A DNA stretch of 64,000 nucleotides from Shewanella algidipiscicola (GTDB lineage Bacteria > Pseudomonadota > Gammaproteobacteria > Enterobacterales > Shewanellaceae), in contig NZ_QPQT01000004.1 in assembly GCF_003605125.1 (NCBI RefSeq), forward strand, positions 217,097-281,096, in the 5' to 3' direction. Positions within the stretch are counted from its first letter, which is position 1. Every line of letters begins with the position of its first letter. A program made the position numbers and the translations under genes. The notes under the pieces are model-generated. The model searched no databases, had not been told where the DNA came from, and saw nothing but the letters and a program-made list of their open reading frames with translations. Shown here piece by piece: positions 44,375 through 52,881 of the stretch.

Positions 44375-44788
44375 TCAGGGTTCCATGATGATCTGGGTAT
44401 TGGTGATTTGTTGTCGCTGCAAGGCGGCCAGTAACGTCATTAAAGGTTGTACCGGTGCGCTCTTATCTGCGGCAATTACCACCTTGGCAGATGGGTTGGC
44501 ATTAAAGGCCGCAATAAATGCGGCTTCAAAGTCACTAAATTGGCTAAAGGTTTTGCCATCTAATGCCCAATAGGGCGCAGTGACCAGCACATTGACTGTG
44601 ATGTGTTTTTCTTGAGATAACTCACTTAACTTGGCATCGGTCGCTGTCGGAACCTCAATCGGTAAACTCAATAGCTGGGTATTGGCAGTTAATAATAAAA
44701 ACACCAGCACAATAAAGATGATGTCGATAAGCGGGGTTAGATCGAGTCCCAGCGCTTGCGGGTCCTCATTATGCGGTAAGGCTATCAT
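44375..44788 (-). CDS. exbD1: ExbD1 of the haem-linked TonB1 motor
   Basis: 137 aa. N-terminal membrane segment with the essential Asp (LGLDLTPLIDIIFIVLVFLL, Asp near 22), then a periplasmic domain ending NTQIIMEP. Overlaps the end of exbB1 by four bases, so translationally coupled. 111 bp upstream of hutB on the same strand. Confidence 0.92.
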   Translation of the reverse strand: MIALPHNEDPQALGLDLTPLIDIIFIVLVFLLLTANTQLLSLPIEVPTATDAKLSELSQEKHITVNVLVTAPYWALDGKTFSQFSDFEAAFIAAFNANPSAKVVIAADKSAPVQPLMTLLAALQRQQITNTQIIMEP

Positions 44789-45498
44789 GGGCTGCTGCTC
44801 GTTGCGGTCGAATGCGCCAGAGTTGTCCCCTGTGGTGCGCTAGTATCATTATCTAGGCTTAATGCCTTGTCGAATCCCTCTAGCCACAGATTGAGGAGAT
44901 TCAAAATGTGGCTCATTTTATTGCAACGCTGCTCGGCCCACAGGGTCAACAGGTGAGCGAATGTGATGGCGGGCACTGCAATGATAAGTCCGGCAGCTGT
45001 GGTGTTCATGGCTAACCCTAGACCTGAGGCTAGTTGCGCGGGGGTGACTGGGCCTTCTGACACTCCGAGCTGATTAAACATCTCAATTAAGCCTAACACT
45101 GTCCCTAACAAGCCCAGTAGCGGAGTGATGATGCCGATGACTTGCAAAATTTTTAAGCCAGATAACAGCTGACGCTTTTGTTTTACGAGCCAGAGTGTCG
45201 CTATTTCTTCGCGCATGGCGCGGGGGTGATCGCTATGAGCCAACAGCAGCGCCGTTCCTTTCGATAGCATGCTACTGCCCCGACTTATTTGGGTCATTAA
45301 CTGCTGTTTCTCTTGCGGGGTTGCACTCTTGGGTTGGCGACGTAATTGAGTCAGCCAAGTGTCGCGTTTAGGCAGTTCGAACAGCAATAGCGCCAAGCGT
45401 TCTACTACGATGAGCGAACTCAAAAAAGCACAGATAAATAATGGCCAAGTTAAGTATCCCAGTTGTTCCGACAGTTGGTGATATAGGGGGTGTGACAT
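44785..45498 (-). CDS. exbB1: ExbB1 of the haem-linked TonB1 motor
   Basis: 237 aa with three membrane segments and the MotA/TolQ/ExbB core ITPLLGLLGTVLGLIEMF and LASGLGLAMNTTAAGLIIAV. A Ser/Thr-rich tail follows. Length typical of TonB1-type ExbB in Vibrio-like hut loci. 140 bp after tonB1. Confidence 0.92.
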   Translation of the reverse strand: MSHPLYHQLSEQLGYLTWPLFICAFLSSLIVVERLALLLFELPKRDTWLTQLRRQPKSATPQEKQQLMTQISRGSSMLSKGTALLLAHSDHPRAMREEIATLWLVKQKRQLLSGLKILQVIGIITPLLGLLGTVLGLIEMFNQLGVSEGPVTPAQLASGLGLAMNTTAAGLIIAVPAITFAHLLTLWAEQRCNKMSHILNLLNLWLEGFDKALSLDNDTSAPQGTTLAHSTATSSSP

Positions 45499-45638
45499 TC
45501 ATTTTCCTCAGCGATAAACCGCTTACTCATGTGACGATAGCAGGACTAATACCTGTGTTATAAGAAACGGCTTATCGCCTCGGGTCGCTGACGACAAGCC
45601 ATAGTGGGCGACGAGCTCGTGGCTTATTTCGGGCTGCA

Positions 45639-46376
45639 TCAGTTATTAAGTGCAAAGGTCACCGGGACTCTCACCGTATAGGCCTGTGCGGTGTGTGGTA
45701 TTGGCGCGGCAAATTGCCACTGCTTAACGGCACTGAGGGCGGCCTTATCTAATAGGTGGTAACCCGAGCTTTCAATCAGGGTTAACTGCAGCTGCTCACC
45801 TAACTGATTAAATTTTACCTCAATCATGGCGCTTCCCTGTTGGCCGCGTTTACGCGCTATTTTAGGGTAATTCGGTGGCTGGGGCGGTGTCGAAAATGTT
45901 GGCTGACTGAGGTTTTCGCTTACATGAGTGATTCCTTGCTTGGCTGTCATCTGCGGCTGTTGATGTGTTTGTTCGGCCTGACGAGTATCGGGTTTAGCGC
46001 TATCGTGCTCTGGCGTTGGTTGATGGTTAGGTGCGGGTGAACTGGCTGCTTGCTTGGGGGATATTTGCGCTTCGACAGCCTTAGTCCGTACTGCTTTTTT
46101 GGGCTTTTTCGCAGGTGCCAAGGGGGAACGCGTGCGCGCAGCAGGCTTAGTGGCCGGTGGCGTCATTTGCTGTTTAGATGCGCTGTTTGTTATCTGGGGC
46201 GAGCTGGCTTGTGCACGGCTCGCCTGCATCGCAAGCGAAAGGTTGATCGATTGAGTGGTTCCCATCGCACTTCCTGCATTGAGTTGGCTAGGGGGGGGAC
46301 GGTTTTGTGAGGCCAGCACGCCTCCTTGGATTAACAAGGTTAAACAACCGAAAGCAAAATAGCGTCTAGGTGTCAT
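45639..46376 (-). CDS. tonB1: TonB1 energy transducer
   Basis: 245 aa. Short N-terminal membrane segment (about 5-22, FAFGCLTLLIQGGVLA), a long Pro/Ala/Lys/Gln-rich periplasmic spacer (about 45-155), then the TonB C-terminal domain with YPKIARKRGQQGSAMIEVKF, SSGYHLLDKAALSAVKQWQF and PVTFALN. Opens the minus-strand run tonB1-exbB1-exbD1-hutBCD and shares the Fur-box region with divergent hutA. Confidence 0.92.
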   Translation of the reverse strand: MTPRRYFAFGCLTLLIQGGVLASQNRPPPSQLNAGSAMGTTQSINLSLAMQASRAQASSPQITNSASKQQMTPPATKPAARTRSPLAPAKKPKKAVRTKAVEAQISPKQAASSPAPNHQPTPEHDSAKPDTRQAEQTHQQPQMTAKQGITHVSENLSQPTFSTPPQPPNYPKIARKRGQQGSAMIEVKFNQLGEQLQLTLIESSGYHLLDKAALSAVKQWQFAAPIPHTAQAYTVRVPVTFALNN

Positions 46377-46540
46377 GGCTAAAACTCTTACTCAAATTAG
46401 AGGCATAAGGCACGAGTGCATTTATTTAATGCAACCAATCACTCTGCAAAAAAACTTGTAATTTAGATTGTTTACAGTTGCTTAGCCGTAAAGTGTTTTG
46501 ATGTTACGGCATAAGATAACGTGACGCACATGAGAATGCA

Positions 46541-46560
46541 AATGATAATGATTCTCATTT
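46541..46560. promoter_or_regulatory. Fur box between tonB1 and hutA
   Basis: AATGATAATGATTCTCATTT, a near-consensus Fur box with an overlapping half-site (TGAGAATGC at 46531) on its left. It lies in the 240-bp region between the divergent tonB1 and hutA transcription units and can repress both. Confidence 0.85.
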
Positions 46561-46618
46561 GATTTATTTTTCTGTCTCGGGTAGAGTGCCTAAAATCACC
46601 AAGCAGAGGAACTAACTC

Positions 46619-46762
46619 ATGCCTTGGTTAAACCGTACGCCTTGGAAGAAAAGCGTTTCATACTTACCTAAAGGATTGAATAATGACGAAGAAGCCAGTC
46701 GTCATCGCCATAGCTATGGTGATGGGATCGAGTGCTCATGCTCAGCAAGTAACCGAATTTGA
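46619..46762 (+). CDS. Possible small leader ORF upstream of and overlapping hutA
   Basis: A 47-codon frame starting at an ATG at 46619 preceded by a good AGAGGA ribosome site, reading MPWLNRTPWKKSVSYLPKGL and ending at 46762 inside hutA. The hutA ribosome site (AAAGG) and start codon lie within it. The stretch LNRTPWKK...LPKGL looks protein-like. It may be translated and couple to hutA, or be fortuitous. I do not recognise it; too short for firm assignment. Confidence 0.4.
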   Translation: MPWLNRTPWKKSVSYLPKGLNNDEEASRHRHSYGDGIECSCSASNRI

Positions 46763-48725
46763 CGAAGTTGTGGTTACCGCGACCCGAGTCAACGAGAAAG
46801 TGTCACAAACTAGCCGAAGCGTTGCCGTGGTTGATGAGCAAAAACTACAAGAGTCGCAACCTGCTTCTGTCGCTCAAGCGTTAAAAAATCAAGCCAACAT
46901 CAGTGTCACCAATGGACCGCGCGCGTCCTCGCAAGGGGTCGAAATACGTGGACTAAGCGGTCCGCGAGTCCTGCAAACTATTGATGGTGCGAGACAAAAC
47001 ACCAGCTCTGGGCATCGTGGAACCTATTTTATGGATCCCGAGTTACTCCATTCTGCCGAAGTACTTCGTGGCCCTTCGAGTAGCTTGTGGGGCAGCGGTG
47101 CCATCGGTGGTGTAGTGGCACAAAATACTAAATCTGCGGCTGACTTCTTAGCAACAGGTGACACCTTCGGGGGTTATGTTAAGCAGGGTTATGAAACTAA
47201 TGGTGATAGAACTAAGACCAGTGGAGCGCTTTATGGCATAGGTGAGTTAGCGGAGCTAGGCCGTGTCGATTGGTTATTCAATGGCAGCGTTTTTGATAGT
47301 AACAATATTAAGATTGGTAACGATCAAATCTTAGCCAATAGCGCATCCGATGGTGGTAGTGGTTTAGCAAAATTGGGCTGGGAGCCAAGCGATGGTCAAC
47401 GTATACAGGTATCGGCTCGACAGTCGAAAATCGATGAGCGGGTTCCGAGTAATCCGGCTGTTGCCGTAGGGAACTCTGTTCCCTTAGTTAAGCGTAAAAC
47501 CCAAGACAGTAATGTCACATTAGATTACAGCTTAAATCCAACGGATAACCCTTTACTCGACCTAAATGCCACCCTTTATTGGAATGACACAGATTACGAT
47601 GAAGATAGGGTGACTAAGCAGCAGATCGACAGTACCGAATATCAAACGCTGGGTTTTAGTATCAATAATAGTTCCCAGCTTGGCAATACCACCTTGCTTT
47701 ATGGTGTTGATGGCTATAAAGATTCAATTAAAACTGTGCGTGATGACAACGGGCAACAGGGGCAGCGTCCCGAAAATATCGATGGTGAAACCAGCGTATG
47801 GGGCGCCTTTACCCGCGTCGATGTTGCTATCAATGAACGCTGGGCTGTCGATGCCGCAGTGCGTTATGACAGCTTTAACAATCAGAGTAATAACCTCAAT
47901 ACCTCAGCCGATAATAGCGCGTTTTCGCCCTCTTTAGGCGTGGTATGGAATACCACTGATTGGTTAACCCTCAGCATGCGCTACGACCACGCATTTCGTG
48001 CACCAAGTGTTGAGGAGATGTTTTCAACGGGAAGCCACTATTGTATCCCGCCTTTAGGTAACTTCTTACCCAATGGCTTATGTAACACCTTCGAAATTAA
48101 CCCCGATCTAAAAGCTGAGGAAGCGAAGAATAAAGAGATCAAGGCCGATCTTCGTTTTGCGCAGCTAGCAGGGGATGATGAGCTAGCCATCACCTTCAAC
48201 GTGTTTAGAAACGATGTCGATGACTTTATCGAGCAAAGCGTTTCTAACCCTCTGATGGGGATCCCTGGTTTCGAGCAAACCACGTCGTGGAATAATGTCG
48301 ATGCCGCTAAACTCACGGGTTTTGAACTGTCGACACGCTATCGTTATAAGCAGGCTCGAGTCAGCATAAACTATGGGCAGACAGAAGGTAAGGATAAAGA
48401 TAATGGCGACTATTTAGCGAACATTCCTGCTAAGAAGCTCGCTATCGATCTGTCGCAAGCCATTATGCAAGGCGATATAAAACTAGGTACTCGCTTTACT
48501 TATGTTGCCGATCAAGATCAGCTTCCAGCCAACAATAACAATCAATATGACGCATATAAGTTATGGGATGTATACCTTGCATGGGAGCCAACTCGTGCCA
48601 ACTTAGAGGGGCTAAGAGTGGATTTTGCCATTGAGAATATTGGCGATGAAGAATATCGCCAAGCCTGGCAAACCCTGTATGACCAAGGGCGCAATGTTAA
48701 GTTGTCGGCACGTTATAACTTCTAA
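46683..48725 (+). CDS. hutA: TonB-dependent haem receptor HutA
   Basis: 680 aa. Signal peptide about 1-20 (SSAHA), TonB box-like FDEVVVTATR (26-35), plug with IEIRG-type VEIRGLSGPRVLQTIDGARQ, then barrel. Haem-receptor motifs FRAP (438-441) and NPDL (473-476) with His452 between them, the known haem-contact region of HemR/HutA receptors. Ends ...KLSARYNF with terminal Phe. Fur box upstream and a strong hairpin downstream. Substrate (haem/haemoglobin) is well supported. Confidence 0.95.
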   Translation: MTKKPVVIAIAMVMGSSAHAQQVTEFDEVVVTATRVNEKVSQTSRSVAVVDEQKLQESQPASVAQALKNQANISVTNGPRASSQGVEIRGLSGPRVLQTIDGARQNTSSGHRGTYFMDPELLHSAEVLRGPSSSLWGSGAIGGVVAQNTKSAADFLATGDTFGGYVKQGYETNGDRTKTSGALYGIGELAELGRVDWLFNGSVFDSNNIKIGNDQILANSASDGGSGLAKLGWEPSDGQRIQVSARQSKIDERVPSNPAVAVGNSVPLVKRKTQDSNVTLDYSLNPTDNPLLDLNATLYWNDTDYDEDRVTKQQIDSTEYQTLGFSINNSSQLGNTTLLYGVDGYKDSIKTVRDDNGQQGQRPENIDGETSVWGAFTRVDVAINERWAVDAAVRYDSFNNQSNNLNTSADNSAFSPSLGVVWNTTDWLTLSMRYDHAFRAPSVEEMFSTGSHYCIPPLGNFLPNGLCNTFEINPDLKAEEAKNKEIKADLRFAQLAGDDELAITFNVFRNDVDDFIEQSVSNPLMGIPGFEQTTSWNNVDAAKLTGFELSTRYRYKQARVSINYGQTEGKDKDNGDYLANIPAKKLAIDLSQAIMQGDIKLGTRFTYVADQDQLPANNNNQYDAYKLWDVYLAWEPTRANLEGLRVDFAIENIGDEEYRQAWQTLYDQGRNVKLSARYNF

Positions 48726-48765
48726 GGTTCACGATAAAGAGTGAGCGTTAATCTCATGCTTTATC

Positions 48766-48817
48766 CTCGAGTTGACTCAATGAGGCGCTTCGCTATTGAG
48801 TCAACTCGAGAGTTTTT
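48766..48817 (+). terminator. Large hairpin with T-run between hutA and hutX
   Basis: 16-bp perfect stem (CTCGAGTTGACTCAAT and complement), 13-nt loop, and TTTTT at 48813-48817. Strong intrinsic terminator for hutA. It ends 24 bp before the hutX start, so hutX-hutZ expression from the hutA promoter must be partial readthrough. Confidence 0.85.
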
Positions 48818-48841
48818 ATGATTTATGGGGGAGAGCAGAGC

Positions 48842-49408
48842 ATGTCAGCGATTATCGATATGAGCACTAACAACACCAGCACACCAAGCGACAGGGATAT
48901 CAAAACCACCGCGCTTATTCGCACCTATTTACAAAACAACCCTAGCGCCATGCCGAGTCAGGTGGCAGCCGATCTCAATGTCAGCGAGTTTGATGTGGTC
49001 TCCACGTTACCATCAGAGCAGGTGACGTTATTGGCATTATCACAACAAGATGCGTTGCTTGCTTCACTGCCCGACTGGGGGCCAATGACCACCATCATAG
49101 CGGTATCGGGCAGTATTTTTGAGTTTAAAGGCCACTTCCCACGTGGCAAATATGCCCACGGTTACTATAACCTCATCACTAAAGGTGAGGGATTGCATGG
49201 TCATTTAAAACTAAATAATATCAGTGCAATAGCTCTGGTGAGTAAACCGTTTAGAGGCAGTGAGAGTCACTCCATCAATTTTTTTGGGGCTCAAGGTGAA
49301 GTGATTTTTAAAGTGTACTTGGGGCGGGATAAGCAGCGAGTGTTGAACGCATCACAGCTTGAGCGTTTTACAGCCTTAAAAAGTTCGCGAATGGCGGCTG
49401 AGCTGTAG
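48842..49408 (+). CDS. hutX: Haem-utilisation cytosolic carrier HutX
   Basis: 188 aa from the ATG at 48842 (GGGGGAGAG upstream); the ATG at 48818 is unsupported. HutX/HugX-like fold: LRTYLQNNPSAMPSQVAADL-type helical start (RTYLQNN), then WGPMTTIIAVSGSIFEFKGH, PRGKYAHGYYNLI and SHSINFFGAQGEVIFKVYLG. In Vibrio, HutX delivers haem to HutZ. Followed 37 bp later by hutZ. The companion gene hutW (radical SAM) is not here. Confidence 0.9.
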   Translation: MSAIIDMSTNNTSTPSDRDIKTTALIRTYLQNNPSAMPSQVAADLNVSEFDVVSTLPSEQVTLLALSQQDALLASLPDWGPMTTIIAVSGSIFEFKGHFPRGKYAHGYYNLITKGEGLHGHLKLNNISAIALVSKPFRGSESHSINFFGAQGEVIFKVYLGRDKQRVLNASQLERFTALKSSRMAAEL

Positions 49409-49445
49409 TGAACCATTTAGTGAGTAACGAGTAGAGAGATACCCG

Positions 49446-50000
49446 ATGACAATCGATAAAGAACAAAGGCTGCGTGACAAACTATTACCCGAAATCGAAG
49501 CCTTCAAAGCCGAGCGTTCAACATTGCAATTAGCCACGCAAGATCAACACGGAGTGCCCAACGCCAGTTATGCTCCATTTGCGTTAGCCGACGATGGTTT
49601 TTATATTTTGGTCAGTGAGCTAGCGCGCCACGGTACTAACCTTAAAGCCTCTAAGTTATTATCTGTGATGTTACTTGAGGATGAAGCCGAAGCCAAAAGT
49701 GTCTTTGCCCGTAAACGGCTAACCTTCGATGCCACGGCAGAATCTGTGGCGAGGGGTAGCGACAGCTTTAGCAAAGGGGTCGCTGCTCTGTCTGCCCGTT
49801 TCGGTGAGATGATTGACAATTTGGCTGAGCTTAACGATTTTAATCTGTATAAATTAACGCCACACCAAGGACTATACGTGAAAGGGTTCGGTCAGGCGTT
49901 TAGCCTCTCGGGAGCTGAACTATTGGATGTTGACTGGAAACGCGATGGCCATCACGGTCAACCTAATGCGGGAGTCGCACTAACGGAAGTGGTCGGTTAG
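49446..50000 (+). CDS. hutZ: Haem-degrading/utilisation protein HutZ
   Basis: 184 aa with a split-barrel (pyridoxamine-phosphate-oxidase-like) fold: FKAERSTLQLATQDQHGVPN, ASYAPFALADDGFYILVSEL, HGTNLKASKLLSVMLLEDEA and a C-terminal FSLSGAELLDV. HutZ of Vibrio cleaves haem to free iron in the cytosol; His in RMDRIHL-type C-terminal region of other HutZ proteins is not clearly identified here, but DWKRDGHHG provides candidate His residues. Pairs with hutX. Confidence 0.88.
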   Translation: MTIDKEQRLRDKLLPEIEAFKAERSTLQLATQDQHGVPNASYAPFALADDGFYILVSELARHGTNLKASKLLSVMLLEDEAEAKSVFARKRLTFDATAESVARGSDSFSKGVAALSARFGEMIDNLAELNDFNLYKLTPHQGLYVKGFGQAFSLSGAELLDVDWKRDGHHGQPNAGVALTEVVG

Positions 50001-50288
50001 GTTTTTCTCAATCGCCAATTAGCTAAGCCTTTGCAAGGCGGTTAGTGACGCAGCATGGCCCGCTCTCGAGCGGGTTTTGTTGTGTTCATGCTACTATCTT
50101 TATCGTATTGATTACTGGGTTATTCTCTGCTGAGTAATACGCTGCAATGGCAGGATAACGTATAATTAATATAAATGGTTATCTCAACTTTTTGCCTGCA
50201 GTTAAGCCACTCTTGTTCATCAATAAACCGAGCCAAGGTTAAGTTGAGGGGGAATGACATTTAACCATCATAGATTAAGGACATTACT
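50001..50288. other. Intergenic region after hutZ, with terminator
   Basis: Terminator CCCGCTC-TC-GAGCGGG-TTTT at 50059-50078 closes the hutXZ run. The remaining 200 bp hold the promoter of the ABC exporter gene; nothing else stands out. Confidence 0.6.
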
Positions 50289-52190
50289 TTGAGTCAAGAT
50301 GTGCGCTTAGCGTCTAAGGAAGCGAGTCAAATGCCTGTAGATGAATCGAGAGAAAATCGTATTCCCCCGGTGGACTCATCAGGTCGCTCTTCGGCCCATC
50401 GCCGGGCGGTATTGCCCTGGATTGGTGCCTTTTTAAAACCTTATCGCGCTCGAGTCATCGCCGCTATCGTATTTTTGTTTATTGGCTCCTTGGCCTGGCT
50501 GTCATTAGGACAAGGCGTTCGCCTGATGGTGGATGAAGGGTTTTTGCAAGATAACAGCGAGCGACTCAACGAGATCATCCTCTTGGTGATTGGCATTACC
50601 GCGCTCAGTAGCTCGGCGATTTTTTGTCGTTTTTACCTAATGACTTGGCTCGGCGAGCGAGTCAGCGCCGATATTCGCCTTAAGGTGTACGATCATCTGC
50701 TTAAGCTGTCGCCGGGCTTTTACGCCAAACTCAGAACCGGTGAAGTGATCTCGCGTTTTACCGCCGACTCGACCCTGTTGCAATCTGTGGTGGGTTCGAG
50801 CCTCTCTATGGCCCTTAGGGCCAGTGTTACCGTGATTGGCGGCATAGTGATGATGACGATCACTAGCCTGAAGATGACCGCTTTAGTGCTGCTTGCCGTG
50901 CCTATGGTGCTAGGACCTATCTTTTTCTTTGGTCGTAAGGTGCGCGATTTATCACGCAAGAGCCAAGACAGAGTCGGCGATCTTGGTGCCTATGTGGATG
51001 AAACTCTTCACGAAATCCATACGGTGCAAGCCTATTGTCATGAGAACAGAGATCGCGAGCTATTTAATGAGCGTGTCGAAGCGGTCATGGATGCTGCCAA
51101 GGGGCGGATAAAATATCGCTCGATATTAATTTCGCTGGTGATGTTTTTAAGTATTTTAGCCATCGCGCTGGTCACTTGGGTCGGCGCCCATGATGTGATG
51201 CAGGGGGTTATCACCGCCGGTGAACTGTCGGCCTTTATGTTTTATGCGGTGATGGTGGCAGGCTCGGTGGCAACCATTAGTGAGGTGATTGGTGAGATCC
51301 AGCGCGCCGCTGGCGCCACCGAGCGCCTTATCGAGTTGGCAGAAACCCCCATCGATATTCCGCTACCTCAGCATCCACAAATGCTGCCGACTAAGGTGCG
51401 CGGCGACCTGCAACTCAACCAGGTCTGTTTTGCGTATCCGAACACCGATAATAGTAGCGAAAATGGTAGCGATGCCCAGTGCGATGACCCGCAAGATAAT
51501 CAATGGGTTATCCGTAACCTTAGCCTGCAGATCCACAGCGGTGAACGGGTGGCGCTGGTGGGCGAAAGTGGTGCCGGCAAGAGTACTTTATTTGAATTAT
51601 TACAGCGCTTTTATCCCCTTAACAGCGGCAGTATCCTATTAGACGGTATCGATATCGCTAACCTGATGCCGCAAGCCCTTAGGCAGCAGTTTGCGCTGGT
51701 GCCGCAAGAGTCGGTGATCTTTGCCACCAGCGTGCTAGAAAATGTGCGCTATGGCCGGCCCGATGCTAGCGAGCAGCAAGTGATTGATGCCTGCATTGCC
51801 GCCCATGCCAATGAGTTTATTGTCGATTTCCCTATGGGATATCACACCTATTTAGGTGAGCGCGGGGTGCGACTCTCTGGCGGACAAAAGCAGCGCATCG
51901 CCATTGCGCGTGCCATATTAGCCGAGCGGCCCATTTTGCTGCTCGATGAGGCCACCAGTGCGCTGGATGCCGTTAGCGAACATAAGGTTAAGCTGGCATT
52001 AGATACCTTAATGCAGGGGCGCACCACATTGATCATTGCCCATCGATTAGCCACAGTGCTTAATGCCGATCGCATCTTAGTGATGCAAAAAGGGGAGTTA
52101 GTAGCCAGTGGCACCCATTCACAATTGATGCAAAGCTGCGAGCTGTATCGAGAATTTGCCAGTTTGCAGTTATTAACAGATGAACCTTAA
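50289..52190 (+). CDS. ABC exporter, fused membrane and ATPase domains (MsbA-like)
   Basis: 633-aa half-transporter that probably forms homodimers. TTG start with TAAGGA ribosome site; alternative starts lie only further in. Six membrane segments in the first 340 residues (ABC_6TM), then the ATPase: Walker A GESGAGKST, signature LSGGQKQR, Walker B LLLDEATSALD, switch His in IIAHRLATV. An acidic insert (NSSENGSDAQCDDPQDNQ) occurs before Walker A. The MsbA/BmrA subgroup exports lipids or drugs; substrate unknown. It stands alone but lies next to lipocalin. Confidence 0.9.
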   Translation: MSQDVRLASKEASQMPVDESRENRIPPVDSSGRSSAHRRAVLPWIGAFLKPYRARVIAAIVFLFIGSLAWLSLGQGVRLMVDEGFLQDNSERLNEIILLVIGITALSSSAIFCRFYLMTWLGERVSADIRLKVYDHLLKLSPGFYAKLRTGEVISRFTADSTLLQSVVGSSLSMALRASVTVIGGIVMMTITSLKMTALVLLAVPMVLGPIFFFGRKVRDLSRKSQDRVGDLGAYVDETLHEIHTVQAYCHENRDRELFNERVEAVMDAAKGRIKYRSILISLVMFLSILAIALVTWVGAHDVMQGVITAGELSAFMFYAVMVAGSVATISEVIGEIQRAAGATERLIELAETPIDIPLPQHPQMLPTKVRGDLQLNQVCFAYPNTDNSSENGSDAQCDDPQDNQWVIRNLSLQIHSGERVALVGESGAGKSTLFELLQRFYPLNSGSILLDGIDIANLMPQALRQQFALVPQESVIFATSVLENVRYGRPDASEQQVIDACIAAHANEFIVDFPMGYHTYLGERGVRLSGGQKQRIAIARAILAERPILLLDEATSALDAVSEHKVKLALDTLMQGRTTLIIAHRLATVLNADRILVMQKGELVASGTHSQLMQSCELYREFASLQLLTDEP

Positions 52191-52268
52191 TCGTAAAGTC
52201 AGCGTATTAGGCACATAGTAGAGCAAGAATGGAATATGAGTGTGATAACCCATGACGGAGCTAAGTCG

Positions 52269-52790
52269 ATGCGATTTTATCTATTATTAAGTACGTTAAT
52301 CAGTGTGCTGTTTCTATCTGCTTGCACCAGTGTGCCCAGTGGTATTAAGCCTGTTGAGCAGTTTGAACTGCCACGTTATTTAGGAACCTGGTATGAGGTC
52401 GCCAGATTAGATCACAGCTTTGAGCGCGGCTTAACGCAAGTCACTGCCACCTACAGTATGCAAGCCGATGGTGGAGTTCGAGTGATTAATCGTGGTTTTT
52501 CAGTGGCGGAGCAAAGCTGGGATGACGCCGAAGGTAAAGCCTATTTTGTCGAAAGCCCCGATATTGGCCACCTTAAGGTCTCCTTTTTTGGCCCCTTCTA
52601 CGGCGCTTATGTGGTTTATGAACTGGATAAAACCGATTATCAATATGCCTTTATCACCAGCTATAAGCGCGACTATTTATGGTTTTTATCGCGTACACCC
52701 AAGGTGAGCGATGCGTTAAAACAGCAGTTTGTGACGCAGGCCAAGCAGCTGGGATTTGCGGTCGATGAGATTATTTGGGTGCAGCAATAA
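52269..52790 (+). CDS. blc: Lipocalin-like lipoprotein (Blc family)
   Basis: 173 aa from the ATG at 52269 (GGAG upstream; the ORF start at 52236 is unsupported). Lipobox LSAC with acylated Cys near residue 19, then the lipocalin signature YLGTWYEVARLDHSFERGLT, and family motifs VINRGF, AYFVESPDIGHLKVSFFGPF and YLWFLSRTP. Outer-membrane lipocalin thought to bind lysophospholipids. Follows the ABC exporter by 78 bp. Confidence 0.93.
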   Translation: MRFYLLLSTLISVLFLSACTSVPSGIKPVEQFELPRYLGTWYEVARLDHSFERGLTQVTATYSMQADGGVRVINRGFSVAEQSWDDAEGKAYFVESPDIGHLKVSFFGPFYGAYVVYELDKTDYQYAFITSYKRDYLWFLSRTPKVSDALKQQFVTQAKQLGFAVDEIIWVQQ

Positions 52791-52835
52791 TGGCATGACA
52801 ATATTTGTGCTTCACTGCCAAATGCATACAAGCAA

Positions 52836-52866
52836 GCTGGGGAGGCCATGAGCCCCCCTTTTTATG
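52836..52866 (+). terminator. Terminator after blc
   Basis: GGGGAGGC, CATGA loop, then GCCCCCC and TTTTT, 46 bp beyond the lipocalin stop. One bulge in the stem. Converges with the fadD-like gene from the other side. Confidence 0.65.
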
Positions 52867-52881
52867 AATCGCAGCCCTTGG

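Noticed and set aside
46050..46310. Plus-strand open frames opposite tonB1
   Set aside because: They lie antisense to the well-supported tonB1 spacer and show no protein-like motifs.
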